A stretch of DNA of 36,262 nt from Syncephalis plumigaleata. Lineage: Eukaryota > Zoopagomycota > Zoopagomycetes > Zoopagales > Piptocephalidaceae. Positions 18,650-29,100 of this stretch are shown in pieces. Each line of letters starts with the position of its first letter. Positions within the stretch are counted from its first letter, which is position 1. The position numbers were made by a program, and so were the translations under genes. The stretch is from assembly GCA_025201365.1 (NCBI GenBank), contig JAIXMF010000119.1:1-36262 (forward strand). The letters are read 5' to 3'. Below the pieces are notes generated by a model, which searched no databases, was not told the origin of the DNA, and saw only the letters and a list, made by a program, of their open reading frames with translations.

Positions 18650-19806
18650 CAGGGTTTTTCCAACCCATTAGCGCAGTTAATCTTTAGCATTTGCTTTTTA
18701 TTAATAAATGATCTTGGACAATTGTTAACACCACTATTACCATAGAAATGACAATTGACACAGCATGATAATAATAACAATTCAGTATTAGTAATGGATT
18801 ATTTATTGATAGCAATAACTATCATCATCAATTCTATAAGGTAGACGATACAAGTGTACTAGTATAGTTGGATATTGCCATGTCATGTACTTACAAGTAG
18901 CTATTAGTTAGCATGATAGATAAATCATGATGATAATGCTTACGGTTAACTGCATAGATAGTAACGAGTGAACAAATAGAATACACGATAAACAATGTAA
19001 TAAACAAGCAGTAACTAGTAGAATGACTGACTTGTCACGAACGAGCAAGGAACGAGCAAGAAAGGGTGCATGAATACGTATGTCAGTTTATTCGAAGAAG
19101 CAGTGTATGCTTGTATGTGGTAAACAGAGTATGGAGATGGCAGTAAACAAATAAAATACAAATAAAAGCATGACGTAAGGGTGGCATACAAACAGATGAC
19201 GGAAAAGAGCAGTAAAAGTAAAAGGTACATATTACAACGAGAGCAGTGAACGCTTAAGCATTGATAAATAAGCAGTACAGTGATAGAAGACAAAGGACTA
19301 GAACGAGCAATAAACAATGCTTATTGGAATAGTAATAATAACGACAAGTGAGCATGTAGATAGTTTAGAGCAAGAGGAAAACAAAGAGATAAATAAACGG
19401 CATAGAGATAGTATGCAGAATAGCTGCTATTGGGAATGTGTATGCTAGAGTGAAAGAGGAAGTAAGTGGAATGCAGTTGACACGAAGAAGACGCGTATTA
19501 CTGAGAAAGTAGATAGGTAAATAGAAGGAAAAAGAATAAATAGCATATAGTTAAGAGGAAGTAGACGTGTGTTGTTTACTGACAAGTGGAATGTAGCTAA
19601 TACTAAGAAGACAGCATTGGTAAAGAAGTAAAGGTAGATAGATAGAATAAAGTTTTTATGTAAAGAAGTAAAGGGAAACAACAATGAAATGGACACTTAG
19701 AAATGGATTAGTAAATCATTAATGTCATTAGACACTAATAACAAACATGTCAATTATTCGTAAAAACAAAAAAGTATAACTACGCAAATTTGTTGGAAAA
19801 GTCAAG
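18650..19806 (+). mobile_element. Non-autonomous relative of the Fanzor transposon (1157 bp, reverse orientation)
   Basis: Bounded by CAGGGTTTTTCCAACCCATT at 18650 and a degenerate reverse-complement end near 19806, with TA on both sides (18648-18649 and 19807-19808). From 18650 to about 19700 it corresponds, reverse-complemented, to about 12476 down to 11100 of the full element: the end module plus the region 5' of the nuclease gene. The whole nuclease gene and its 3' region are missing, except for a stretch resembling the other terminal repeat (TACGCAAATTTGTTGGAAAA, 19781-19800). Its ends are more diverged than those of the other two copies. It lies between the convergent LPMO-like and Ser/Pro repeat genes. 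Confidence 0.8.
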
Positions 19807-19825
19807 TAGTAAATAAAGCATGCAG

Positions 19826-19831
19826 TTTATT
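19826..19831 (-). terminator. Poly(A) signal of the Ser/Pro/Gly repeat gene
   Basis: AATAAA on the minus strand, 27 bases past the stop codon at 19858, in the short gap between that stop and the transposon end at 19806. Confidence 0.45.
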
Positions 19832-19857
19832 TAGTATTCAGATTTTTGAAAAATGTA

Positions 19858-21129
19858 TTAGTAGCCTGATTTGACATCACCATCTTTGCAATCAATGTCA
19901 TTGCCATTACTAGTGGTGCTTCCACCCGAGTTGGTAGTAGATGGTGAGTTTTTACCTTGACTGCCTCCAGAGCTAGTAGCTGGCGGGTTCGAGCCATGGT
20001 TGGTGGCTGGCGGGCTGTTGTTGGTGCTTGGTGGTGGGTTTTTGCCTTGACCACCCCCAGAGCTGGTAGCTGGAGGATGTGAACCATAATTAGTAACCGG
20101 AGGGTTGTTGCTCGTGCTTGGTGGTAAGTTTTTGCCTTGACCACCCCCAGAGCTGGTAGCTGGTGGGTTCGAGCCATGGCTGGTGGATGGAGGGCTCTGG
20201 ACTTTACCACCTCCAGAGCTAGTAGATGGAGGATGTGAACCGTAACTAGTAGCTGGCGGGCTGTTATTAGTGCTTGGTGGTGAGTTTTTGCCTTGACCGC
20301 CTCCAGAGCTGGTAGCTGGTGGATTCGAGCCATGGCTGGTGGATGGTGGGCTATTGTTGGTGCTTGGTGGTGAGTTTTTGCCTTGACCACCTCCAGAGCT
20401 GGTAGCTGGAGGATGTGAACCATAATTAGTAACCGGAGGGTTGTTGCTCGTGCTTGGTGGTAAGTTTTTGCCTTGACCACCCCCAGAGCTGGTAGCTGGT
20501 GGATTCGAGCCATGGCTGGTGGATGGAGGGCTCTGGACTTTACCACCTCCAGAGCTAGTAGATGGAGGATGTGAACCGTAACTAGTAGCTGGCGGGCTGT
20601 TATTAGTGCTTGGTGGTGAGTTTTTGCCTTGACCGCCTCCAGAGCTGGTAGCTGGAGGGCTGTTGCTTGTGCTTGGTGGTGGACTCTGGACTTGACCGCC
20701 ACCAGTACCGGAAGTGGGCGGGGTAGATTTTCCAGGAGTAGTAGTTCCATAGCTTGTTGATGGGCTGCCAGTGGTGTTACCGCCAGAGCTATGCGTATGA
20801 GTTGCCGGGGTACCAGTTTGCTGACCTCCTCCATTAGTGGTATTGGTACCTGTACCATTACCGCTATTGTTGCCTGTATTTGTTGTGCTAGTGTTGGGTG
20901 TATTAGGCTTGCCATCCGTACGTCCGCTGTCGCCGCTACCGTAGCCGTCATAGCTACTCTGGCTTGATGCTTGTCTATTTCCACCAAGACTGAGACCAAT
21001 CGAGGCTTCAATGCCGGAACCAGAGCCATTTCCCGATGACAAAAGACCAAGCAAGGGCGCGGATTCTACATTATGCTCAAGCGCAGCAATGAGCATAGTA
21101 GTGGCGATAATAAGAAATGTAGCACGCAT
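19858..21129 (-). CDS. Secreted Ser/Pro/Gly/Asn-rich tandem repeat protein, 423 residues
   Basis: A single exon. Residues 1-24 are a signal peptide (MRATFLIIATTMLIAALEHN, cleavage likely after ESA). A Ser/Gly region follows, then an Asn/Thr/Gly region, then a long array of related modules such as PPATSSGGGQGKNSPPSTNN and PPSTSHGSN. The tail contains one Cys (NDIDCKDGDVKSGY). There is no transmembrane segment or clear GPI signal. The composition suits a heavily O-glycosylated wall or extracellular matrix protein; that is inference. A 336-base (112-residue) higher-order repeat is duplicated at 19985-20656. A TATA box lies upstream at 21274-21281. A second frame is also open through the array, a by-product of repeat composition. 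I do not recognise a family. Confidence 0.78.
   Translation of the reverse strand: MRATFLIIATTMLIAALEHNVESAPLLGLLSSGNGSGSGIEASIGLSLGGNRQASSQSSYDGYGSGDSGRTDGKPNTPNTSTTNTGNNSGNGTGTNTTNGGGQQTGTPATHTHSSGGNTTGSPSTSYGTTTPGKSTPPTSGTGGGQVQSPPPSTSNSPPATSSGGGQGKNSPPSTNNSPPATSYGSHPPSTSSGGGKVQSPPSTSHGSNPPATSSGGGQGKNLPPSTSNNPPVTNYGSHPPATSSGGGQGKNSPPSTNNSPPSTSHGSNPPATSSGGGQGKNSPPSTNNSPPATSYGSHPPSTSSGGGKVQSPPSTSHGSNPPATSSGGGQGKNLPPSTSNNPPVTNYGSHPPATSSGGGQGKNPPPSTNNSPPATNHGSNPPATSSGGSQGKNSPSTTNSGGSTTSNGNDIDCKDGDVKSGY
19985..20656 (-). repeat. Two tandem 336-bp higher-order repeat units
   Basis: The sequence GGATGTGAACCATAATTAG at 20075 recurs at 20411, and the flanks match nearly perfectly for about 245 bases and well beyond. 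The period is 336 bases, exactly 112 codons, so the frame is kept. Each unit contains several shorter degenerate modules. Near identity implies recent unequal exchange or gene conversion. Outer limits are approximate. Confidence 0.85.
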
Positions 21130-21273
21130 ATTGATGATAATGGTGTTGATAGCGAGGATTTAGTAGTGAGTGAGTGAGTGAGTGTGAGTGTGCGATATAA
21201 AGTTGATGTGATCGGTAGTATTAGCTGTTGTTGATGTTGATTTAGCATAACCATTCGTTGTAAATTTACGCTT

Positions 21274-21281
21274 TATTTATA
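21274..21281 (-). promoter_or_regulatory. TATA box of the Ser/Pro/Gly repeat gene
   Basis: TATAAATA on the minus strand, about 145 bases upstream of the ATG at 21129. A GTGAGTGAGTGAG tract lies in the leader. Confidence 0.5.
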
Positions 21282-22165
21282 AGCCTACGCGATAATGTAG
21301 ACATGCGCATAACAATGACCTGTGTGCATTGAGTGATAGGACACAATGAAGGAAACGCGCTAAGTATACGACAATATCTGCCATTTATAATAGAGCTCTT
21401 TGTTTAATATGAAACATTAACAAAAAGAATTGTAGCTGTATCACGCTATGCAACCATATGGAACAAAGCGATTAACGGAGACTAATTGTACATGGAACGC
21501 TTTATTGTTATGGCTATGCAAGTGACTGAAAAAGCAAAAAGAATCATTCGATGTTGCTTTGTTTAATGTAGAAACAATACAAATGAAGCCCGTTAACGCT
21601 GTATTACTTTCAAAGATGATACTAATGAATTATTAATAGATAGTAGCATAATTAGGGTGAAGATTCAATGAACATGTGGATTCCATTGTATTCTTCAATC
21701 GTATTATGGAGGCATCATAAGCCATAATCAAAGGCGCATCAATTATCACGTAGTAATACGATGCTTAGCACAGTAATGATGAAATCTGCAGGAAACAAAT
21801 ATACGCACACTCCTGCGCATCCCGTTAGATAATGTCCATTATATTCAGCGGATGACGATGTCTATTCTATCAGTGTAACGAAAGAAAACCGATATCATCA
21901 TTATCTCATCAGTGAATTGGCTGAACAATTCAAACTACGCAATTACCCTTTTCTCATATTTGTCAAGCTTATACGCATGCACTTGAGCGCGTCCATGCAC
22001 AACCACCATCGTATTCTGTAATAGCAGCGTTATTGATAGTAGCTGCACCCCTTTGTTATTATTGTTGTTTATCTCATTATTCCCTTATTGTATACTAAAG
22101 TGGGTGCCCACTCATACGAGGTCCTCGAGTATTAAAACGCAGGTGACGCGACACAACTAGTCCAG
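21282..22165. other. Intergenic region upstream of the glutaminyl cyclase gene
   Basis: About 880 bases between two divergent genes; no gene recognised. It should carry both promoters. Confidence 0.45.
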
Positions 22166-23560
22166 ATGATTGTCTGGTATATAATGTGGCAAGCGATCAT
22201 ACGCTTCTTTTTCTTCTTCGCTGTCCTGCACTACGCATGGTCAGTCGACGACTACTTGTATAAAGACACGCTAAATAAGAAAGGCGTGGAAAAGGCGACA
22301 CTCGAGTTGGAGCACGCTACAACGACTGGTACAGCGACGACTGATGCAATCAAGCCCACTCCTACAGTTGTTACAGATGCTGTACGTGAGGATAACCTGC
22401 GTACTATCGCTCAACTACCCGGTCTAGAGAAGCTGGCCGTACCCAACGGTGCCTACTTGAAACCGTTCCTCGTGCCGCGACCGGTGGGCTCTAATGCTCA
22501 CAAGGAGGTGCAAGCGTATATTCGTAGCACGTTCACCTCGCTAGGCTGGAAGGTGGATGAAGATCGATTCGACGATAAAACACCACTAGGCGTGAAGTCG
22601 TTCAATAACATTATTGTCACAAAATTTCCCGAGGCTACGCGTCAACTAGTGCTTGCCGCGCACTACGATAGTTTGTACTTTCCACCGCCTAATGATAACA
22701 AGTTTGTCGGGGCCACCGATTCCAGTGTACCCTGCGCCATGCTAGTGGACATTGCTACTAGTCTAAACAAACGGTTGGATAGCTTACGCGGCACTGGTCG
22801 TGGATTACAGATTATATTCTTTGATGGCGAGGAGGCATTCGTACAGTGGGGACCAAAAGATTCACTCTACGGCAGTCGGTAATTACACGATTAGATGAAT
22901 GATATGTTTATTATTATTATTACTAACACAATGCTACTATTGATAATGACTCGACGTACATTATTGTAGACATCTAGCCGAGCAATGGAGTAAAACGTAT
23001 CATCCAAGAGCACTCGCTAGTACAGCACCACCTATATCCTACATAGAATCAATTGAATTGTTTGTCCTGTTAGATCTACTTGGTACGAAGGATCCAGTAC
23101 TACGAAGCTTGCAACCGGCGACTAGCACACAATTCAATCGTATCTCTCAGTTGGAACGTCGTCTTGCGACACTCGGTCTACTGGGCACTAAGGGACAAGT
23201 AGTATCGGGTCCGATACCGAAAACAAACGATGCTGTCGAAGCTGCCGCAGAAAATGACTATTACTTTCAGCCATCGAATGAATTTGATTTTCAAAGTCAT
23301 ATTCAAGATGATCATCTACCATTCTTACAGCGTAATGTTCCAATTATCCATCTTATACCACCTGTATTTCCTACTGTTTGGCATCAATTTACGGTAAGAT
23401 ACTGAATAGATTACTTGACTATGTGAAATTGTAATATATATATATATTTATTATCGACTATTAGGACAATGCCAGTGCTTTGGACGAGACAACCATCCGT
23501 CATTTGACCGTTGTTATGCGCGTATTCGTAGCCGATTATCTTGGACTAGCACAGTTCTAG
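22166..23560 (+). CDS. Glutaminyl-peptide cyclotransferase (M28-type zinc enzyme)
   Basis: Three exons (22166-22878, 22970-23393, 23465-23560) encode 410 residues. The N terminus has a hydrophobic segment (about 9-25, with a Phe run) that is a signal peptide or signal anchor, so the enzyme works in the secretory pathway. Catalytic landmarks of the family are present: AAHYDS (166-169), GATDSSVP with zinc-ligand Asp185, FDGEEAF with catalytic Glu222 and zinc-ligand Glu223, DDHLPFL (351-357) and VPIIHLIP with zinc-ligand His365, followed by FPTVWH. The reaction converts N-terminal Gln (or Glu) of peptides to pyroglutamate, protecting secreted proteins from aminopeptidases. Residues 31-70 are a low-conservation Thr/Lys spacer. 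A 578-bp transposon relative begins 58 bases after the stop and probably forms part of the 3' region. Confidence 0.92.
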
Positions 23561-23618
23561 AAAGATATAGAGAGGAAACGTGTATATTCTGTGCCAATTG
23601 AACGTGGAAACCAATATA

Positions 23619-24196
23619 CAGTGTTTTTCCATCCAATTTGCGCAGTTAGCCTTTTGTTTTTATGAATAAACAATTGTTAACACTTACAACTAGCCTGTAT
23701 TTTAGATGATTGACGATACAATCTGGTTAATTTGTTTTTTGATGTTTGGATCCCTCTTGATCTTGTCCATCTTGATCTTGATCTTCATTTAGTGAATGCT
23801 TGGCGGATGTACCATGATCAGGAGGAGAAACGGCATGTCGTTGAAATTGTGTTGGAACACCCTTGTCCTTACGAACACTGTGAATAATCTGAATGAAGTT
23901 CAGACATGCAGCCATATCACAATTCCATACATGCTAATCAATAGCTACTTGTAAATACATGACATGGCAATATCCAACTATACTAGTACACTTGTATCGT
24001 CTACCTTATAGAATTGATGATGATAGTTATCGCTATCAATAAATAATCCATTACTGAATACTGAATTGTTATTATTATCATGCTATATCAATTGGCATTT
24101 CTATGGTAATAATGGTGTTAACAATTGTGTTAATCTATTTATTAATAAACTGCAAATGTTAAAGGATAAATGCGCAAATTGGATGGAAAAACACTG
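23619..24196 (-). mobile_element. Fanzor mini-element (578 bp) retaining the RuvC-III end and both termini
   Basis: Bounded by CAGTGTTTTTCCATCCAATT at 23619 and its reverse complement ending at 24196, with TATA on both sides. Bases 23619 to about 23935 match 8194 to about 8480 of the full element (3' end of the nuclease gene, untranslated region, terminal repeat). Bases 23946-24196 match 12226-12476. Everything between is deleted; the junction near 23935 may involve a CATGCTA-like microhomology. The terminal repeats are the best preserved of the three copies, so this one may be recent or recently mobile. It lies between the QPCT-like stop and the CDK10 start, and so forms the proximal CDK10 promoter. 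Confidence 0.87.
23727..23933 (-). pseudogene. C-terminal Fanzor remnant containing RuvC-III
   Basis: Minus-strand codons read HVWNCDMAACLNF, then a basic/polar tail, and stop at 23727. This aligns with residues 710-764 of the full nuclease, including the RuvC-III Asp. A TAG closes the frame upstream at 23934-23936, at the deletion junction, so no nuclease can be made. The tail differs from the full copy by many substitutions and by length (for example PPDHGTSAKHSLNEDQDQ replaces a shorter stretch) yet stays open. That suggests it comes from a different Fanzor lineage and not from this window's copy. Confidence 0.82.
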
Positions 24197-24279
24197 TATA
24201 AAGTAAATTCTCTTATTTGTTGTTTACACTTGTTTGTTCAATTCCTTCCTTCCTTCCTTCCTTGCTACTCGTTGTAATC

Positions 24280-25980
24280 ATGCAGAATCCCGCTCTGGAT
24301 TCGGGTAATCTTGTCTCGCTAACGGGAAAGGAGTGCCGTATTGATACGCGTAAATTTACTGGTGCTTGTCGAAGTGTTGATGAATTTGAGAAACTAAATC
24401 GTGTAGGTGAAGGCACCTACGGTATCGTCTAGTAAGTGGTAACCTTCCTCTAGACGAATAGACAGGCTAATATAGAGTGTAAACTAGTCGGGTACGCGAT
24501 CGACGAACTAATAGTATCCTGGCGTTAAAGCGTATTCGTATGGAGCATGAAAGTGACGGATTACCACTTAGTAGTCTACGTGAAATTGCCCTACTTAAAC
24601 GGCTTAACCACGTGAATGTAGTACGTGTACAGGATGTAGTCGTTGGGCGTGGTCTAGAGAATATATTCATGGTCATGGAATACTGCGAACAAGTACGTAA
24701 TGATAGTAAGAGTAAACACGACGATATTTATTGAATATATGTATGTATGTATGTATGTATAGGATCTGGCCACTTTGTTAGATAATATGAAAACACCTTA
24801 TTCCCTATCTGATGGTAAGCAATCCATAATAACTAGCATTAGCATCGAGTAATAATGTACTAATGTACTGCGTGTATATGTTTGAATGTTCATATAGTGA
24901 AATGTTTGGTGCAACAACTATTACGCGGATTAGCCTACTGCCATCATCATGGCGTTGTCCACCGGTAATTATAGGCGATCTGGACTATAAACGTCATACT
25001 CTATGGTAATATGTTTGTATTGCTAGCGATCTGAAAGCGTCGAATCTACTACTTACCGCACAAGGTATCCTAAAAATAGGTAAGCAATAATAATAGACTA
25101 GCATCAATAGAACGCGATATTGATATTGCTATTTGTTTACTATACAATTAGCGGATTTCGGTCTTGCTCGAGCATTCAATAGACGTCCCAAACGTCCAAT
25201 GACCCCTCGTGTTGTCACTCTATGGTATCGTGCTCCTGAACTACTCTTTGGTGATCCTAACTACTCGGCACCCATTGATTTATGGTAAGATAATAACAAT
25301 GCTCATCAAATATACCTACTATGTATATAATGCTAATCTATCCAATGTACAGGTCTGTTGGCTGTATACTCGGTGAACTATTACGGCATCAACCATTACT
25401 GGCGGGTAGTGTGGAGCAAGAGCAAATCATCCTCATAATACGATTACTCGGCACACCACATAATGGTATATGGCCCGAGTTCTCGCGACTTCCCTTGGCC
25501 AAATCATTCCAACTGCCCTATCAGCCGTAAGTGTATGGCGATTGCTTAACTGATTGCTACATCTAATACAATAATTGATATCATTCTTAGTAATGACACA
25601 TTGAAATCGGCCTTTCCCGGTGTATCCGGTAATACGATTGATCTACTGCATGGTCTATTACGCTACGATCCATCACGTCGACTTTCCGTGCAACAAGCGT
25701 TGTCTCATCCATATTTCCGCGAATCACCACTTCGTACGTCATCATTTCGTGTCAATAATAGTAAACATTTCCTAACTGATGACATTATTTGTTCGATTAG
25801 CGAGTCATCCTTCGATGTTACCCACTCATCCAGAATTCCGTAATATCGCCACATCATCCTCTGCTTCAACTGCATCCTCTCAAGCGTATGTAGTAAATTA
25901 TTTACACTAATACAATGAATACCCTCTACTAACTTTACTGTTATTACAGGAGATCATTAAAAGCACAAGACATTAAATAG
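24280..25980 (+). CDS. CDK10: Cyclin-dependent kinase, CDK10 (PISSLRE) type
   Basis: Ten exons (24280-24431, 24488-24692, 24763-24814, 24898-24964, 25027-25079, 25152-25284, 25353-25526, 25591-25733, 25801-25885, 25950-25980) encode 364 residues, the family length. The Gly loop is GEGTYG (43-48), the VAIK-type Lys is Lys65, and the cyclin-binding helix is PLSSLRE (77-83), close to the PISSLRE of CDK10. The catalytic loop HRDLKASN starts at 158 and DFG is at 178-180. The activation segment has [14 protein letters not shown], and the C-terminal LPTHPEF-like element appears once intron 8 is removed. CDK10 pairs with cyclin M in animals; the fungal role is less known. CDK11 is the main alternative but has PITSLRE. 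The ATG is 84 bases after a transposon end. Confidence 0.9.
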
Positions 25981-26105
25981 TCGAGTATTAATCATGAATA
26001 CAATTGCATATCATCACATTATCATCATTACTATTACTAAAATATAATAAAATACTAATAGCTAAATAGAAACAATGATTATTATACAAATGATGATGCT
26101 TTGTA

Positions 26106-29100
26106 CTAATTATGTTGTTGAAAGAATTGCGCAGTACGACGAATACTATCACCAAACTGCGAACAATTCACTAATCGATCACGAATCCATGCTGGTAAAC
26201 ATTGTCGTATACGCTCATTACTAGTGTAGCGATGATCTAATAAAGCAATAACTGCATAGTCATTACGATGTCTAATAGCTCGACCTAAATAAGAGTAAAT
26301 TACAACATCCAGTTACCATTCAACTTGTACACATACCAATGGATTGATTAACTGCTCTCATACAAATGGATTCGTAGTATTTCATTCCTTTTTCATTTAG
26401 TTTAATACCATTCTCTGTCTTTTTCTATAATTGATTGTATTAGTCAACTATGTTGTAATACATATGAAATGAACAATATGCGTATCACTTACCTCGATAC
26501 CATTAATAAATCGTAATTGTTCCTGTAGTTCTGGTGATGTTAAATTCGGGAATGGTAACCCGAACATGACTACTCCTCTACATACAATGCTATCGTCTTA
26601 GTGTAGTGCGCTTTCGCTTTACAATTAGATAACTTACCGGCCTAATCGATCAGAAAAGTTGATGCCCTCACTCATCTTACCGCCCACAACACAGAATAAT
26701 ACGGCACCATTGTAGTCATTCTAGATTACATAGCTGACATGTTAATATCCCAATTTTATCAATGAACTAGATTCAAATCATTACCGGTGTATCGATGGCT
26801 GTTGTGTATAGTCGCCAAAGATGATCGATCTTTTCTGCTTGTCGTGGTTCAACAAATATCTAACAATTTGTATATCATTATTAATCAATGAATCAAGTGC
26901 AATAGAATAAGAGACGAGTATCATACCTGTTTTCGTTTAGCCAATCTTGCTAATAAACCAGTGCTACTCCAGTGTTGATAAATAGAATCTAGATAGCCGT
27001 AGGATGGAAAGAAACACACAACACCATCCGGTATGATTCGACATAGATTGACAAGTGCTTGTCCTAGACTATCCATCTAATAATGATAATGATTATGATA
27101 ATATACACATTAGTATGAGAGTATATTATCATAGTCATTGATGTCTAGTATCCACCTGTTCTTTATCTTGTCTATGTGCATATGTCAACTCGAATGTTTT
27201 TCCCGTAGGTCCCTGACTAATAGCAAGTGCTAGTAATGATTCAGGTGGCACGATATGTCCACAACTAAAGTGAACGCGTTGCTCCATCGGCAAATACGGG
27301 AATAGTCGATTTACTAGTTCATCAATGGGTGACATCGTGCCACCAGCTAATATGATAGCGCGTGCCTCCTCTACCGTAGATTTGAATGATTTAGATGGAT
27401 CTAATAGTAGATATTTCAATTCTACTAGTTCAGTTTGACGATCTGTCAATGATGTTTGCACTAGTACACGTCCATCTTCATCTGCATTAATCAACGAGAC
27501 GAGAAATAGTTCAATTTGATGTATCCAACTTGCCGAGTAAATCGATGCTAATTAATGTAACATATCATTAATAATAGTAGAGTAGAGTACACAAAGTAAT
27601 TACTTACCATTACTATTATTACTAGTAGTATCATCATTCACTGAATGATTCTTTTGGTGTTCTACAAATCCATAAAGCTAATATGATCGTGTATTACATA
27701 TTAGTCTCATTTATCATTAAGCAGTAATAATAGATCATTGTACACCCACTTTACGTGCAATATGACTCTTTTGCATAAATTGTTGTAGCTCTAGCATATT
27801 AATGTCATCAACATTCAGTTTATGTAGGAATTCATTTGCTCTATAACAACAAGTAGATTTGGCTAATGCAGATCGACTAGTATGTTGTGTTGATCTTGTT
27901 GTCGTGGATTGGTTGTAGTTACGTGTAAATACATTGAGTGCCTTAAGCACTACTAGTAACTCTCGTACTCGTACAGCATTATTGCTTGACAATCGATTCT
28001 TATATCGTTCAAGATAGGCTGACAATTGACGTAGTGTTGTCTCAATTTGTAAATGAGAAACAACCACTGTATGAATTTGCGTAAGTGTGTCCACTAGACT
28101 AATCGGATATTAGTCAATATTTACCAATTGATATAGTATAGCTTACTTGTGTGCCTCATCTATAATAACTACATGACCCTTGAGTGATATACCCATTGAT
28201 TGACGTGCCGATGGTTGTAATAATAATTGATAGGGCAATGTAATCAGCTAATATACGATAGAGTTGAATGAGATGTGTATTGTACCCTACTAGTTCATTG
28301 CTTACCTGACATTCAGGAATACTTTGTCGTACTCCAAAGTATGGACATGCTTTTAATTCACGTCCTAATTGTGTTAACTCTTCAATATCATGTATAGCAT
28401 CCTATAGATGACATAGTAATCTATTAGATTAACATTCCCGTATATATGTATATGTATATGTATATAGATAAATATATATATACCTGTAGATGATTAGTAA
28501 ATGATTGATAGATATCACTCTGTGGTTGATCATAATAGGGACATTTGTCTTTTACACCTAGTATACTAATTAGTTACATGTTCACAATACTTTTATATTA
28601 CTATTGCTTACCTTTAGTACGTAATTCTAAGCATCGATCATTGATTCTTGCCACTGAAGAAAGCGAACGAACAGCCGGATTAATACACAATGATTGACGT
28701 GATCCTAATGATACACATTGAATCTGTGAGGCATATTTTGTTTTACGTAGTTCCTCTACAAATTGTGCTAATTGTGAATGTGTACGTGAACAGTAAAATA
28801 TCTATAATTCATTATTGTTATTAACTAACTAACTAGTAGGAGACAAGCTAGCTATTACCTTTGTAACATCGGTTGCTAATGCTTGTTGTACTTGTTTGAT
28901 CGATGATGCTGATAGTATTGCTTCATCATGAGCATCCAATCTAGATCATTTAACTGATTAACAAGTAGAGCAGATATACATATAGTACTTGTCTATACTT
29001 ACTGTGCCATAAGTGAACGTACATCATTAGTTAAATACGTGTCATGCTCATGTTGTTCATTAGATTCAGTATTATTCTTATTGTAGTTGTTGTCATTCAC

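Noticed and set aside
19985-20700. Regular repeats that at first sight suggest a CRISPR-like array.
   Set aside because: There are no unique spacers between identical repeats. The units are degenerate coding modules with a 112-codon period in a eukaryotic gene.
19827-21050. A 407-residue alternative frame through the Ser/Pro/Gly repeat gene.
   Set aside because: It has no signal peptide and starts inside the better-supported gene. It stays open only because short repeats lacking stops in one frame tend to lack them in others.
25741-25843. Reading CDK10 exon 8 straight through to a stop at 25843.
   Set aside because: Removing a GT-AG intron at 25734-25800 restores the conserved C-terminal LPTHPEF-type segment and an in-frame final exon.
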